A stretch of DNA of 64,000 bases, taken from positions 124,001 to 188,000 of the forward strand of contig NZ_JBHEUZ010000012.1 in the NCBI RefSeq assembly GCF_041925275.1, read 5' to 3'. Made by a program: the position numbers and the translations under genes. This stretch comes from Parapedobacter pyrenivorans_A (lineage in GTDB: Bacteria; Bacteroidota; Bacteroidia; Sphingobacteriales; Sphingobacteriaceae). This document shows, piece by piece, positions 1-7,421 of this stretch. The first letter of the stretch is position 1; every line of letters starts with the position of its first letter. The notes beneath the pieces were generated by a model. The model was not told where the DNA came from. It was given only the letters and a program-made list of their open reading frames with translations, and ran no database searches.

Positions 1-741
1 GCGGTTGATGATTTGGTGAAAGGCGAAATCGACGCACTGGTTACCGCACCGATCAACAAACACAATATACAGCGGGAGGAATTTGGTTTCCCAGGTCATA
101 CCGAGTATCTCCAAGCAAGGACGGAAAGCAGCGATGCCCTCATGTTTATGATTAGCGAGGAACTACGCGTTGGAGTGGTCACCGGCCACATTCCGGTGAG
201 AGATATCGCGGCGAATATTTCGACAGAAGCCATTGTGTCAAAGTTAGCATTGATGGATGCAAGCCTTAAACGCGACTTCTGGATCCGGAAGCCGAAAATA
301 GCGGTACTAGGGCTAAACCCACATGCTGGCGACAACGGATTAATCGGCACGGAAGACGAAGAAATTATCACGCCCGCTATCGAACAGGCGAAATCAAGGG
401 GGGTATTTTGTTTTGGTCCGTATCCCGCGGACGGTTTCTTTGCCTCGGAGACCTACAAGAAATTTGATGCCGTGTTGGCGATGTACCACGATCAGGGCTT
501 GATACCGTTTAAGCATATTGCCGCGCGCAGCGGCGTTAACTTCACAGCCGGACTTCCGGTGGTACGTACCTCGCCCGATCATGGCACGGGTTATGATATC
601 GCCGGCAAAAATGTGGCATCGGAAATGTCGTTTAGTGAAGCCTTGTTCGCTGCGGTCCATATCGTGGCCCGTAGGCGGGAGCAAGATGTGCTGCTATCAA
701 ATCCGTTGGCCGCTAGGCGCTTGTCGCGCGACCGGGACTAA
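1..741 (+). CDS. pdxA: 4-hydroxythreonine-4-phosphate dehydrogenase PdxA, 5' end cut off by window
   Basis: PdxA oxidises 4-phosphohydroxy-L-threonine in the DXP-dependent route to pyridoxal 5'-phosphate in the cytoplasm. The reading frame is open from base 1, so the N-terminal third lies outside the window and about 246 residues of a usual ~330-350 are visible. Family motifs are clear: TAPINK, FPGHTEYL, GLNPHAGDNGLIG, MYHDQGLIPFK and TSPDHGTGYDIAGK. The histidines in FPGHTE, MYHDQ and SPDHGTG correspond to the three metal ligands known for the family. The stop is followed after about 80 bases by the CCA-adding enzyme on the same strand. Identification is secure; the true start cannot be seen. 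Confidence 0.95.
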   Translation, partial: AVDDLVKGEIDALVTAPINKHNIQREEFGFPGHTEYLQARTESSDALMFMISEELRVGVVTGHIPVRDIAANISTEAIVSKLALMDASLKRDFWIRKPKIAVLGLNPHAGDNGLIGTEDEEIITPAIEQAKSRGVFCFGPYPADGFFASETYKKFDAVLAMYHDQGLIPFKHIAARSGVNFTAGLPVVRTSPDHGTGYDIAGKNVASEMSFSEALFAAVHIVARRREQDVLLSNPLAARRLSRDRD

Positions 742-822
742 ACCCGCCGTGAGGGCGCTGTATTACCCGACGATTATGTATTTTTGCGGTCAAAATACGA
801 ATTGCTGATGCCCGAGATAATC

Positions 823-2244
823 ATGAGCGACTACCTGGACCACCCTGTGTTCTCACTGCTGAGAGATGTTGCCAGTGAAGCTAAGGTAGCATGTTTTGTG
901 GTGGGAGGGTACGTGAGGGACCGGATCATGGGCCGTGATTTCAAGAATGACATAGATGTGGTTGTGGTGGGTAGCGGTATCGATTTCGCTACGCAGGTGG
1001 GTATTCGGTTGGGTGTGAAAGTGGCGGTTTACAAGAACTTCGGTACGGCCTCTCTCCGTTATGGAGAGTTGCAGCTTGAATTTGTGGGCGCACGGAAGGA
1101 ATCGTATCGGGCAGATTCGCGCAAGCCCATTGTTGAAGGTGGGTCGTTAGCAGACGATCAAAACCGCCGCGATTTTACCATTAACGCCATGGCGTTATCA
1201 CTTAACACGGCTGACTTTGGAAAGCTACTCGACCCGTTTGATGGCCGTACCGACATCCAACACCGGATTATCCGAACACCGCTCCACCCTAATGAAACCT
1301 TTTCTGACGATCCACTTCGCATGATGCGAGCCATTCGTTTTGCCACCCAGCTGAATTTCAAGATTGATGTGCTGGCAGTCAAGGCAATATCGACCAACAA
1401 GGAACGCATAAAAATCATCTCGCGCGAGCGCGTAATCGACGAATTGAATAAGATAGTATGGTCTCCGAAGCCATCCATCGGTTTCAAATATTTGTTTGAT
1501 GTTGGATTGCTGGGGCTTGTTTTCCCGGCGATGGCCAATCTGCAAGGGGTAGAAGTGATCGACGGGAAAGGGCATAAAGATAACTTTTATCACACGCTGG
1601 AAGTGTTGGACAATGTGGCCGAGCTCAGTGACGACCTGTGGCTGCGATGGGCGGCGATTATGCACGATATCGCAAAGCCGGCTACCAAGCGCTTCGATAA
1701 AAGGCATGGATGGACTTTCCACGGTCACGAGGATAAGGGAGCACGTATGGTGCCGAAACTCTTTGGTGAGCTCAAGTTGCCGCTTAACGAGAAAATGCGG
1801 TTTGTGCAAAAAATGGTTGCACTGCACCTCCGGCCCATCGTGCTGGCACAAGATACGGTGACCGACTCGGCCGTTAGGCGTTTGCTGTTCGAGGCCGGAG
1901 ATGACATCGACAGCCTGATGATGTTGTGCCATGCGGATGTAACTACGAAGAACGAGTACAAGAAAAAGAAATATAGGCAGAACTTTGAACTCGTTAAGCA
2001 AAAGCTTAAAGATGTGGAAGAGCGGGATCAGATACGCAATTGGCAGCCCCCCGTTACCGGGCAGGACGTGATGGACGCTTTTGGATTAAGGCCCGGAAAA
2101 ATGGTAGGTATGATCAAGAATGCAATCCGTGAAGCGATATTGGATGGCGAGATACCCAACAGCGTGGATGAGGCATATCGATTCATGCTAGCCAAGGGAA
2201 AGGAGCTTGGGCTGAAAGTGGATGCACAAGACGAAACACGGTAA
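823..2244 (+). CDS. CCA tRNA nucleotidyltransferase / poly(A) polymerase family with HD domain
   Basis: A class II nucleotidyltransferase that adds or repairs the 3' CCA of tRNAs. The head domain shows GGYVRDRIMG followed by the metal-binding NDIDVVVVG (D-x-D) and the RRDFTINAMAL motif. The middle part is the neck/body, and the C-terminal half carries an HD phosphohydrolase-like domain with WAAIMHDIAKP. The frame is open further upstream to a TTG at 784 and an ATG at 808. The ATG at 823 (MSDYLDHPVF) is chosen because homologues start close to this point as I remember them, but 808 is also possible. It sits between pdxA and a PRiA4_ORF3 gene that has its own promoter. Whether it has full CCA-adding activity or is a split A- or CC-adding form cannot be told by eye. 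Confidence 0.9.
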   Translation: MSDYLDHPVFSLLRDVASEAKVACFVVGGYVRDRIMGRDFKNDIDVVVVGSGIDFATQVGIRLGVKVAVYKNFGTASLRYGELQLEFVGARKESYRADSRKPIVEGGSLADDQNRRDFTINAMALSLNTADFGKLLDPFDGRTDIQHRIIRTPLHPNETFSDDPLRMMRAIRFATQLNFKIDVLAVKAISTNKERIKIISRERVIDELNKIVWSPKPSIGFKYLFDVGLLGLVFPAMANLQGVEVIDGKGHKDNFYHTLEVLDNVAELSDDLWLRWAAIMHDIAKPATKRFDKRHGWTFHGHEDKGARMVPKLFGELKLPLNEKMRFVQKMVALHLRPIVLAQDTVTDSAVRRLLFEAGDDIDSLMMLCHADVTTKNEYKKKKYRQNFELVKQKLKDVEERDQIRNWQPPVTGQDVMDAFGLRPGKMVGMIKNAIREAILDGEIPNSVDEAYRFMLAKGKELGLKVDAQDETR

Positions 2245-2246
2245 CA

Positions 2247-2276
2247 TTGCTTATAAAAGGATTTTATATAAGTTTG
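2247..2276 (+). promoter_or_regulatory. Bacteroidota-type promoter for 2313 gene
   Basis: TTG at 2247-2249, 19 bases, then TAAGTTTG at 2269-2276, an exact match to the Bacteroidota housekeeping consensus TTG / TAnnTTTG. It lies about 35 bases before the start of the PRiA4_ORF3 gene and probably drives that gene together with miaA. Confidence 0.7.
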
Positions 2277-2312
2277 CATAAGTTGACGTAAAACAAACTA
2301 GAGGGAAGTATT

Positions 2313-2894
2313 ATGGCTATCTATCGTTTTAGAATTTCATTCGAAGATTACGATGACGTGACCCGCGAAATCGATGTGCTGCCAAAACAGACATTTTTAG
2401 ATCTGCACCGGGCGCTGCATACCGCAACGGGCTACGACCCCGAATTGCCGTCTTCGTTTTACGTGAGTAACGACCGATGGAAAAAAGGAACGGAAATCGC
2501 CTATTTGCCCAACGAATCGAAAAAGGGCCGAGGTGTAGCATTGATGGAAGAGTCAAAGATGAACAAGTTCATTGATGACCCCCACCAGAAGTTTTATTAT
2601 GTGTACAATTTTGAGCGCCCGCTTGATTTCCACGTCCAACTGATCAAGATATTGAAGGAGGAAGAGGGCAAATCGTATCCGGCACTCTTCAAGAGTGTCG
2701 GCCAGGTTCCCAAATTACCCGGCGCGAAGGTTGTGCCGGCAGAAACGTCTAATAAAAAGGAAGACGAGGAATTTGATTTCCTGGGAGAGACCGAATACGG
2801 TATCAATGAGGAGGAAGATTTGGATATGTTGGACGAGGAAGAGCAGGAAGAAGGAAAAGAGGAAGGGAACGGCGGGTATGGGGAAGATTATTGA
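2313..2894 (+). CDS. PRiA4_ORF3 / IS1096 passenger-like domain protein
   Basis: A 193-residue protein of the family named after plasmid pRiA4b ORF-3 (also called IS1096 element passenger TnpR family). The N-terminal two thirds have the family pattern: IYRFRISFEDY at the start, FLDLHRALHTATGYD, SSFYVSND, and FYYVYNFERPLDFHV. The C-terminal 50 residues are very acidic (runs of E and D) and probably disordered. The biochemical role of the family is unknown; no transposon ends or transposase are near, so it is here an ordinary chromosomal gene. Its stop codon TGA shares one base with the ATG of miaA, so the two are translationally coupled, which hints at a link with tRNA modification or simple co-expression. 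Confidence 0.8.
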   Translation: MAIYRFRISFEDYDDVTREIDVLPKQTFLDLHRALHTATGYDPELPSSFYVSNDRWKKGTEIAYLPNESKKGRGVALMEESKMNKFIDDPHQKFYYVYNFERPLDFHVQLIKILKEEEGKSYPALFKSVGQVPKLPGAKVVPAETSNKKEDEEFDFLGETEYGINEEEDLDMLDEEEQEEGKEEGNGGYGEDY

Positions 2895-3808
2895 TGGTTT
2901 CGGCAAAGACATTGGTCTGTGTAGTCGGTCCAACAGCTGTTGGGAAAACGGCATCTGCCATCCGGTTGGCCCAGCATTTCCAAACGGACGTCCTTTCTGC
3001 TGATTCTCGCCAGTTTTACCGGGAGATGACCATCGGCACGGCCAAGCCCAGCGACGGGGAGCTAGCTGCGGTGCCCCACCATTTTATCAATTCCCATCAC
3101 ATCACGGAAGACTACTCGGCGGGCGATTTCGAGCGCGATGCGCTGGCGTTGCTCGCGAAGCTGTTTTTGCATCGTGATGTGGTGATACTCGTCGGCGGTT
3201 CGGGATTGTTTGTCCAGGCTGTCTGTGAGGGGTTGGACAATCTTCCTAAGCCACTCCCGGGGGTCCGGGACCGCCTTAATAATCTTTATAAGCAATACGG
3301 CCTTGCGCATCTGCAGGCGTTGCTTAAGCAGGTCGACCCGGTATATTTTGGCGAAATGGACAACCAAAATCCACAACGCGTCATCCGTGCACTCGAAGTG
3401 TATGAAAGTACGGGTATGCCGTTTTCTCATTTCCGGCGTGGACATGCCGCAGCGAGACCATTTGACGTGCTCCATTTGGGCTTGGATACCGATAGAGAGC
3501 AGCTGTACCAACGTATCAACGCGCGTGTGGACACCATGATGGCGGCAGGACTACTGAAAGAAGCGAAATCATTGTTGCCGTACCGTGAGAAACCGCCCTT
3601 GCAAACGGTTGGCTATGCCGAGCTATTTGACTATTTCGATGGTAGGTGCACGTTGGAAAATGCCGTGGATAGAATAAAGCAAAACACACGGCGATACGCC
3701 AAACGACAACTCACTTGGTTTCGGAAAAACAAAACCACCGCATGGTTTGCGCCAGCGGATACCGAAGGAATGATTGCTTACGTCTCTTCCAGGCTCAATC
3801 TACTATAA
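2894..3808 (+). CDS. miaA: tRNA dimethylallyltransferase MiaA
   Basis: MiaA transfers a dimethylallyl group to A37 of tRNAs that read UNN codons. The 304-residue protein has the P-loop GPTAVGKT near residue 11, DSRQFYREMTIGTAKP, the NPQRVIRALEVYESTG segment, QTVGYAELFDYF and the C-terminal tRNA-binding KQNTRRYAKRQLTWFRK. Length fits the family. The frame extends three bases upstream to a TTG, but the ATG at 2894 gives the TGATG overlap with the preceding gene and is the better start. Its 3' end overlaps the convergent ilvE by 14 bases. Confidence 0.97.
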   Translation: MVSAKTLVCVVGPTAVGKTASAIRLAQHFQTDVLSADSRQFYREMTIGTAKPSDGELAAVPHHFINSHHITEDYSAGDFERDALALLAKLFLHRDVVILVGGSGLFVQAVCEGLDNLPKPLPGVRDRLNNLYKQYGLAHLQALLKQVDPVYFGEMDNQNPQRVIRALEVYESTGMPFSHFRRGHAAARPFDVLHLGLDTDREQLYQRINARVDTMMAAGLLKEAKSLLPYREKPPLQTVGYAELFDYFDGRCTLENAVDRIKQNTRRYAKRQLTWFRKNKTTAWFAPADTEGMIAYVSSRLNLL

Positions 3809-4865
3809 CATTCCACCCAAATTCATCCGCGATGCGTCCATAACGTAGGTCGTTGAGGTACTGCAGTACCTTATTCGAGAACTCGCGTTTTGCAGGGTCC
3901 GGCAGCGTATAGGTTGTTCCTTCGTAGCCGATTTCGGAGATTGGGGTAAGGGTGGCTGCTGTACCGGCTGCGAAGGCTTCCGTTACGCTTCCGTTTTCGA
4001 TGCCTTCTATCAGTTCTTGTACGGAGACTTTGCGTTCCTCCGCTTCGTATCCCCAATGCCGAGCTATTTCGATGATGGTACGGCGGGTAATACCGTGCAG
4101 TATCGTTTCTGACGATGGTGTAATGATTGTGTCGCCCACACGGAACAGCAGGTTGGCTGTGCCAGCTTCTTCGATGTATTTGTGCTCATTGGCGTCTGTC
4201 CACATCAGCTGGTCAAAACCTTCCTCCTGTGCGAGGCGCGTAGGATGGAGTGACAGGGCATAATTGCCTGCATTTTTCGAAAAACCCACACCGCCAGATG
4301 CGGCCCGGGTGAAATGCGTTTCAATTTTTAGGCGCAGCGGCTTGTTATAATAGGCACCTACCGGACCGGTGATGACAATAAATTTATACGAGTCGGAGGG
4401 ATGCACACCCAAGGCGGCCTCCGTGGCAAACATGAACGGACGGATGTATAATGAAGCCCCTTCAAGTTGCGGTACCCACTCGCGGTCGAGATCGAGCAAT
4501 GTTTTGATGCCTCCGACGAATAGCTCTTCTGACAGTTCTGGCATTTCCAGCCGTGAGGCCGATTTATTGAAACGTTCGAGGTTCTTATCCGGTCTGAACA
4601 TGCTCACCTTGCCATCGGCGAATTTATAGGCCTTTAGGCCTTCAAAAATGGATTGCCCGTAATGGATGGCCGATGTGGCGGGGCTAAGCGATAGGTTGCC
4701 ATAAGGCACGATGCTCACATCCTGCCAATGGCCGTTGGCATAGTCGGCCACCAGCATATGGTCAGAAAGAATCTGGCCAAATTTCAGATTGTTGAAATCA
4801 ACTTGCGGCAGTCTTGACTGTCGCACTTGCTCCACCCGGATTGCTGTTGTTACTGCCTCACTCAT
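3795..4865 (-). CDS. ilvE: branched-chain amino-acid aminotransferase
   Basis: A fold-type IV PLP aminotransferase of 356 residues that carries out the last step of Leu, Ile and Val synthesis and the first step of their breakdown. Visible family features are SAIHYGQSIFEGLKAY, RPDKNLERFNKSA, the PLP-lysine region GGVGFSKNAGNYALS, DQLMWTD, YIEEAGTANLLF and the TPSSETILHGITRR loop. It is a single-gene unit: the DUF1508 gene upstream on the same strand is separated from it by a strong hairpin terminator. No leader peptide or attenuator is visible in the 80 bases upstream. Confidence 0.95.
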   Translation of the reverse strand: MSEAVTTAIRVEQVRQSRLPQVDFNNLKFGQILSDHMLVADYANGHWQDVSIVPYGNLSLSPATSAIHYGQSIFEGLKAYKFADGKVSMFRPDKNLERFNKSASRLEMPELSEELFVGGIKTLLDLDREWVPQLEGASLYIRPFMFATEAALGVHPSDSYKFIVITGPVGAYYNKPLRLKIETHFTRAASGGVGFSKNAGNYALSLHPTRLAQEEGFDQLMWTDANEHKYIEEAGTANLLFRVGDTIITPSSETILHGITRRTIIEIARHWGYEAEERKVSVQELIEGIENGSVTEAFAAGTAATLTPISEIGYEGTTYTLPDPAKREFSNKVLQYLNDLRYGRIADEFGWNVIVD

Positions 4866-4894
4866 AACTATGTATTATTAGGGTGGCAAGTTAG

Positions 4895-4938
4895 GAAAAA
4901 AAGCGGATTGGAAGAAAAGATTTCCTTCCGATCCGCTT
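4895..4938 (-). terminator. rho-independent terminator of DUF1508 gene
   Basis: A 14-base stem (4901-4914 paired with 4925-4938, one G:T-type mismatch) followed on the minus strand by a run of T (A run at 4896-4902 on the plus strand). It lies just past the stop of the DUF1508 gene and before the ilvE start. Confidence 0.8.
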
Positions 4939-4944
4939 CGTGTA

Positions 4945-5277
4945 TCATGCGGATTGGTCGTCCGTCGTTGCGTCGGAGGCATTCCTTTTCACCGATTCGA
5001 TTCCCTTGTCGCGGCCGGACGCAGACTCATACATTTCGCTGGAACCGATAATCTGACCGTTGCCAGCCTTGAGGTTGAAGAAGAATTTCCCGTTTTTGGC
5101 TTCTTTCCGGTCATAGCGATTGTCGTCGGAGGCATTTTTCTTTACCGACTCGATGCCGTTGAGGCATGAGGCTTTGGCGGTATACCCTTCACTCGTGAGG
5201 ATTACCTCTCCATTGCCAGCTTTCAGGTTGAACTGAAATTCCCCATTCTTACGTGTTGAAATCACAAATTTTCCCAT
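4945..5277 (-). CDS. YegP-family DUF1508 protein, two repeats
   Basis: A 110-residue protein made of two tandem DUF1508 units. The first begins GKFVISTRKNGEFQFNL and the second GKFFFNLKAGNGQII; both contain FxFNLKAGNG and end in GIESVKxNAS. This two-repeat layout matches the YegP family of small cytoplasmic proteins; their function is not established. The start ATG is at 5277 with about 200 bases of A/T-rich sequence upstream that is shared with the divergent OmpA-family gene. A hairpin terminator follows immediately. Confidence 0.9.
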   Translation of the reverse strand: MGKFVISTRKNGEFQFNLKAGNGEVILTSEGYTAKASCLNGIESVKKNASDDNRYDRKEAKNGKFFFNLKAGNGQIIGSSEMYESASGRDKGIESVKRNASDATTDDQSA

Positions 5278-5484
5278 GATCTTACTGATTTTGTGTTACT
5301 ATAAATTAATAATACCGGTTTCTTGCAACGCTAATTTAAACAACTGTCTTTTAAATCAAAATTAAATTATTGATTCCTTGTTTGTTTTCATTGGTATTAA
5401 TGAATGCTTGGCAATTTGGTTTTGCGGGGTAACAAATGTAGGTCCCGGATGATATACCTATAAAGAATGCAGGTTTAATCATTA

Positions 5485-7275
5485 ATGAAGACTATTATGA
5501 AGAAGGTTTTACAAGGTACATTGGTCATGTTGTCGATATGGCTGATAGGGCATCATTCGGTGAAGGCACAGGACCGCGCCCCCTGGCAGATCGGTTTTTT
5601 CGGAGGTGCCAGTGCCCCGTTGGGCACTTATCGCGGGGATACCGCCCGTGCCGATATGGGGTATGTAGGCGGGCTGTTTGCCGATTACTATTTTGGTGGC
5701 CGTTTCGGTGTCGGCGTCGATGCACGTTTTATCCGGCATCCGCAGCGGGGAAGTGATAGCTTGATTTTTAGCAATGGATACATGGCTACCGTTTACAGTG
5801 GCCCAGCGTACTTCCAACACATTGGTCTGGCCGTTGGGCCTACTTACCAGTTCAAGGCCAAGCGGGTCGCTGTGGATGTGTTTGCGAAGGGCGGGCTGTT
5901 GTTGCAACAATTCCCCGATTACCAGCGTGAAATGGTTTACGACATCAAGGACCCCCGGGGCGGTGTGATTAGCCAGTCTACCGTGATCCGGAAAACTGCC
6001 AATTCGTCCAATAGAGCTACTGCTTGGATGGGTGTGGGGGGCGTGCGCTTCAACTACGAAGTTGCCCGCAACCTGAGTTTATTTGTTCAAGGAGACTACC
6101 TCACCGCCTTCGGCACCCGTTTTGGTAATAAACAGAGCGAATTTTTCATCGAAGAGCACCCCGTATTGAAACCGCTTGAGGAATCGGATTATGTAGACAG
6201 CCCGCTGGAGTTTTTTGCAGAAGAACCCCAGCGACGCCGTACGTTTACCCAAGCTGTGAATATGGCCGTTGGCATCAAGTATGTATTCGGTCGAAAAAAA
6301 GATATCGAACCATCTGCAGCGCAGCCACCGGCGGCAGAAGATGCGGCCGTGAAACCAAAGGAACAAGCGAGCAAAGATATTGTGGTTGTAGTGAAAGATA
6401 AACAGACCGGTTTAGCATTGAGTGGGGTGAAGGTCGTAGTGGAGGGCAACGGTGTTGAATATATTGCTACCACCAATGCTAATGGTGAAGCCGAACGGCT
6501 GGTGGCGGCGGCAAGTGGGACATACCGTGTTTCGGGGGTGAAGAATGGTATCGCTGCGACCGAGGCCACCGTTACGCTGGCCGATTTCGAACGGGCTGGC
6601 CAAGTGATCTACAAAGAACTGTTGCATGACGACCCGCGGTTTACGTTGGTAGGTGAGACGATTGAATGCGATACCCATACCAAGATGCCGGGTATCAATA
6701 CGACGTTGACCAACGAGGTGTCTGCCGCCAATATGAGCCAAGTCTCGGATGCTGAGGGCAAGTTTATCTATCAATTGGACCAGCGGGCGGTTTATAACGT
6801 CGTGGCCAACCAAACGGGCAAATATTCGCAGACAGAGCGCATAAGCACCGAAGGATTGGATCGCAGCAAAACGCTCTATGTAACCCTTAAACTGGGTGTC
6901 TGCGCATTGGAGGAAGGTACCTCTTGGGTGGTCAAGAATATTTTATACGATTTCGACAAGAGCAATATCAGGCGTGATGCGGCACTTGTGCTTGATAACG
7001 TAGCCAACACCTTGCAGCAGAACCCGACGTTGCGGATCGAACTGTCTTCACATACCGATAGCCGTGGCAAGGATGCATATAACATGAGATTGTCCCAACG
7101 GCGAGCCGATGCCGCAGTAAATTACCTGGCGTCAAAAGGGATCAGCCGTGGGCGGATGATCGCTAAGGGCTACGGCGAAACGCGGTTGGTAAATGCATGC
7201 GAAAACGGGGTGGATTGCCTGGAAGAAGATCACGAGCAAAATCGCCGTACCGAAATCAGGGTATTAAGTTATTAA
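5485..7275 (+). CDS. OmpA-family outer-membrane protein with N-terminal beta-barrel
   Basis: A 596-residue exported protein. Residues 1-28 are a signal peptide ending in VKAQ. Residues ~32-275 look like an outer-membrane beta-barrel (WQIGFFGGASAPLGTY, then alternating aromatic strands ending in AVGIKYVFG). Two Ig-like carboxypeptidase-regulatory-type segments follow (about 300-470; DIVVVVKDKQTGLALSGVKV). The C-terminal ~115 residues are an OmpA peptidoglycan-binding domain: ILYDFDKSNIRRDA, ELSSHTDSRGK, RLSQRRADAAVNYL and GYGETRLVN. The role is probably anchoring the outer membrane to the cell wall. A second ATG lies 12 bases downstream at 5497 and would give a slightly shorter signal peptide. 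The gene stands alone and ends in a terminator. Confidence 0.88.
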   Translation: MKTIMKKVLQGTLVMLSIWLIGHHSVKAQDRAPWQIGFFGGASAPLGTYRGDTARADMGYVGGLFADYYFGGRFGVGVDARFIRHPQRGSDSLIFSNGYMATVYSGPAYFQHIGLAVGPTYQFKAKRVAVDVFAKGGLLLQQFPDYQREMVYDIKDPRGGVISQSTVIRKTANSSNRATAWMGVGGVRFNYEVARNLSLFVQGDYLTAFGTRFGNKQSEFFIEEHPVLKPLEESDYVDSPLEFFAEEPQRRRTFTQAVNMAVGIKYVFGRKKDIEPSAAQPPAAEDAAVKPKEQASKDIVVVVKDKQTGLALSGVKVVVEGNGVEYIATTNANGEAERLVAAASGTYRVSGVKNGIAATEATVTLADFERAGQVIYKELLHDDPRFTLVGETIECDTHTKMPGINTTLTNEVSAANMSQVSDAEGKFIYQLDQRAVYNVVANQTGKYSQTERISTEGLDRSKTLYVTLKLGVCALEEGTSWVVKNILYDFDKSNIRRDAALVLDNVANTLQQNPTLRIELSSHTDSRGKDAYNMRLSQRRADAAVNYLASKGISRGRMIAKGYGETRLVNACENGVDCLEEDHEQNRRTEIRVLSY

Positions 7276-7287
7276 TTTCGTCAAACG

Positions 7288-7326
7288 AGCAGAACGGGTC
7301 TCCGCGGTGGGACCTGTTGTGCTTTT
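7288..7326 (+). terminator. terminator after OmpA-family gene
   Basis: An imperfect hairpin with AGCAgAACGGGTC paired with GACCTGTTgTGCT, followed by TTTTA. It starts 13 bases after the stop codon. Confidence 0.6.
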
Positions 7327-7421
7327 ACATTATGAAGATCCGATGAAAACATTTGTTAGATATTTTTTCGGCTTTCTATTATTTACACTTAAGTGGGTAT
7401 TCAGAACACCGTAATGCTCGG

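Noticed and set aside
1225..2001. 258-codon minus-strand open frame inside the CCA enzyme gene
   Set aside because: It lies wholly antisense to a well-conserved gene and has no recognisable domain.
2313..2894. IS1096 passenger name suggests a mobile element
   Set aside because: No transposase, terminal repeats or target duplication is seen; the family name is historical.
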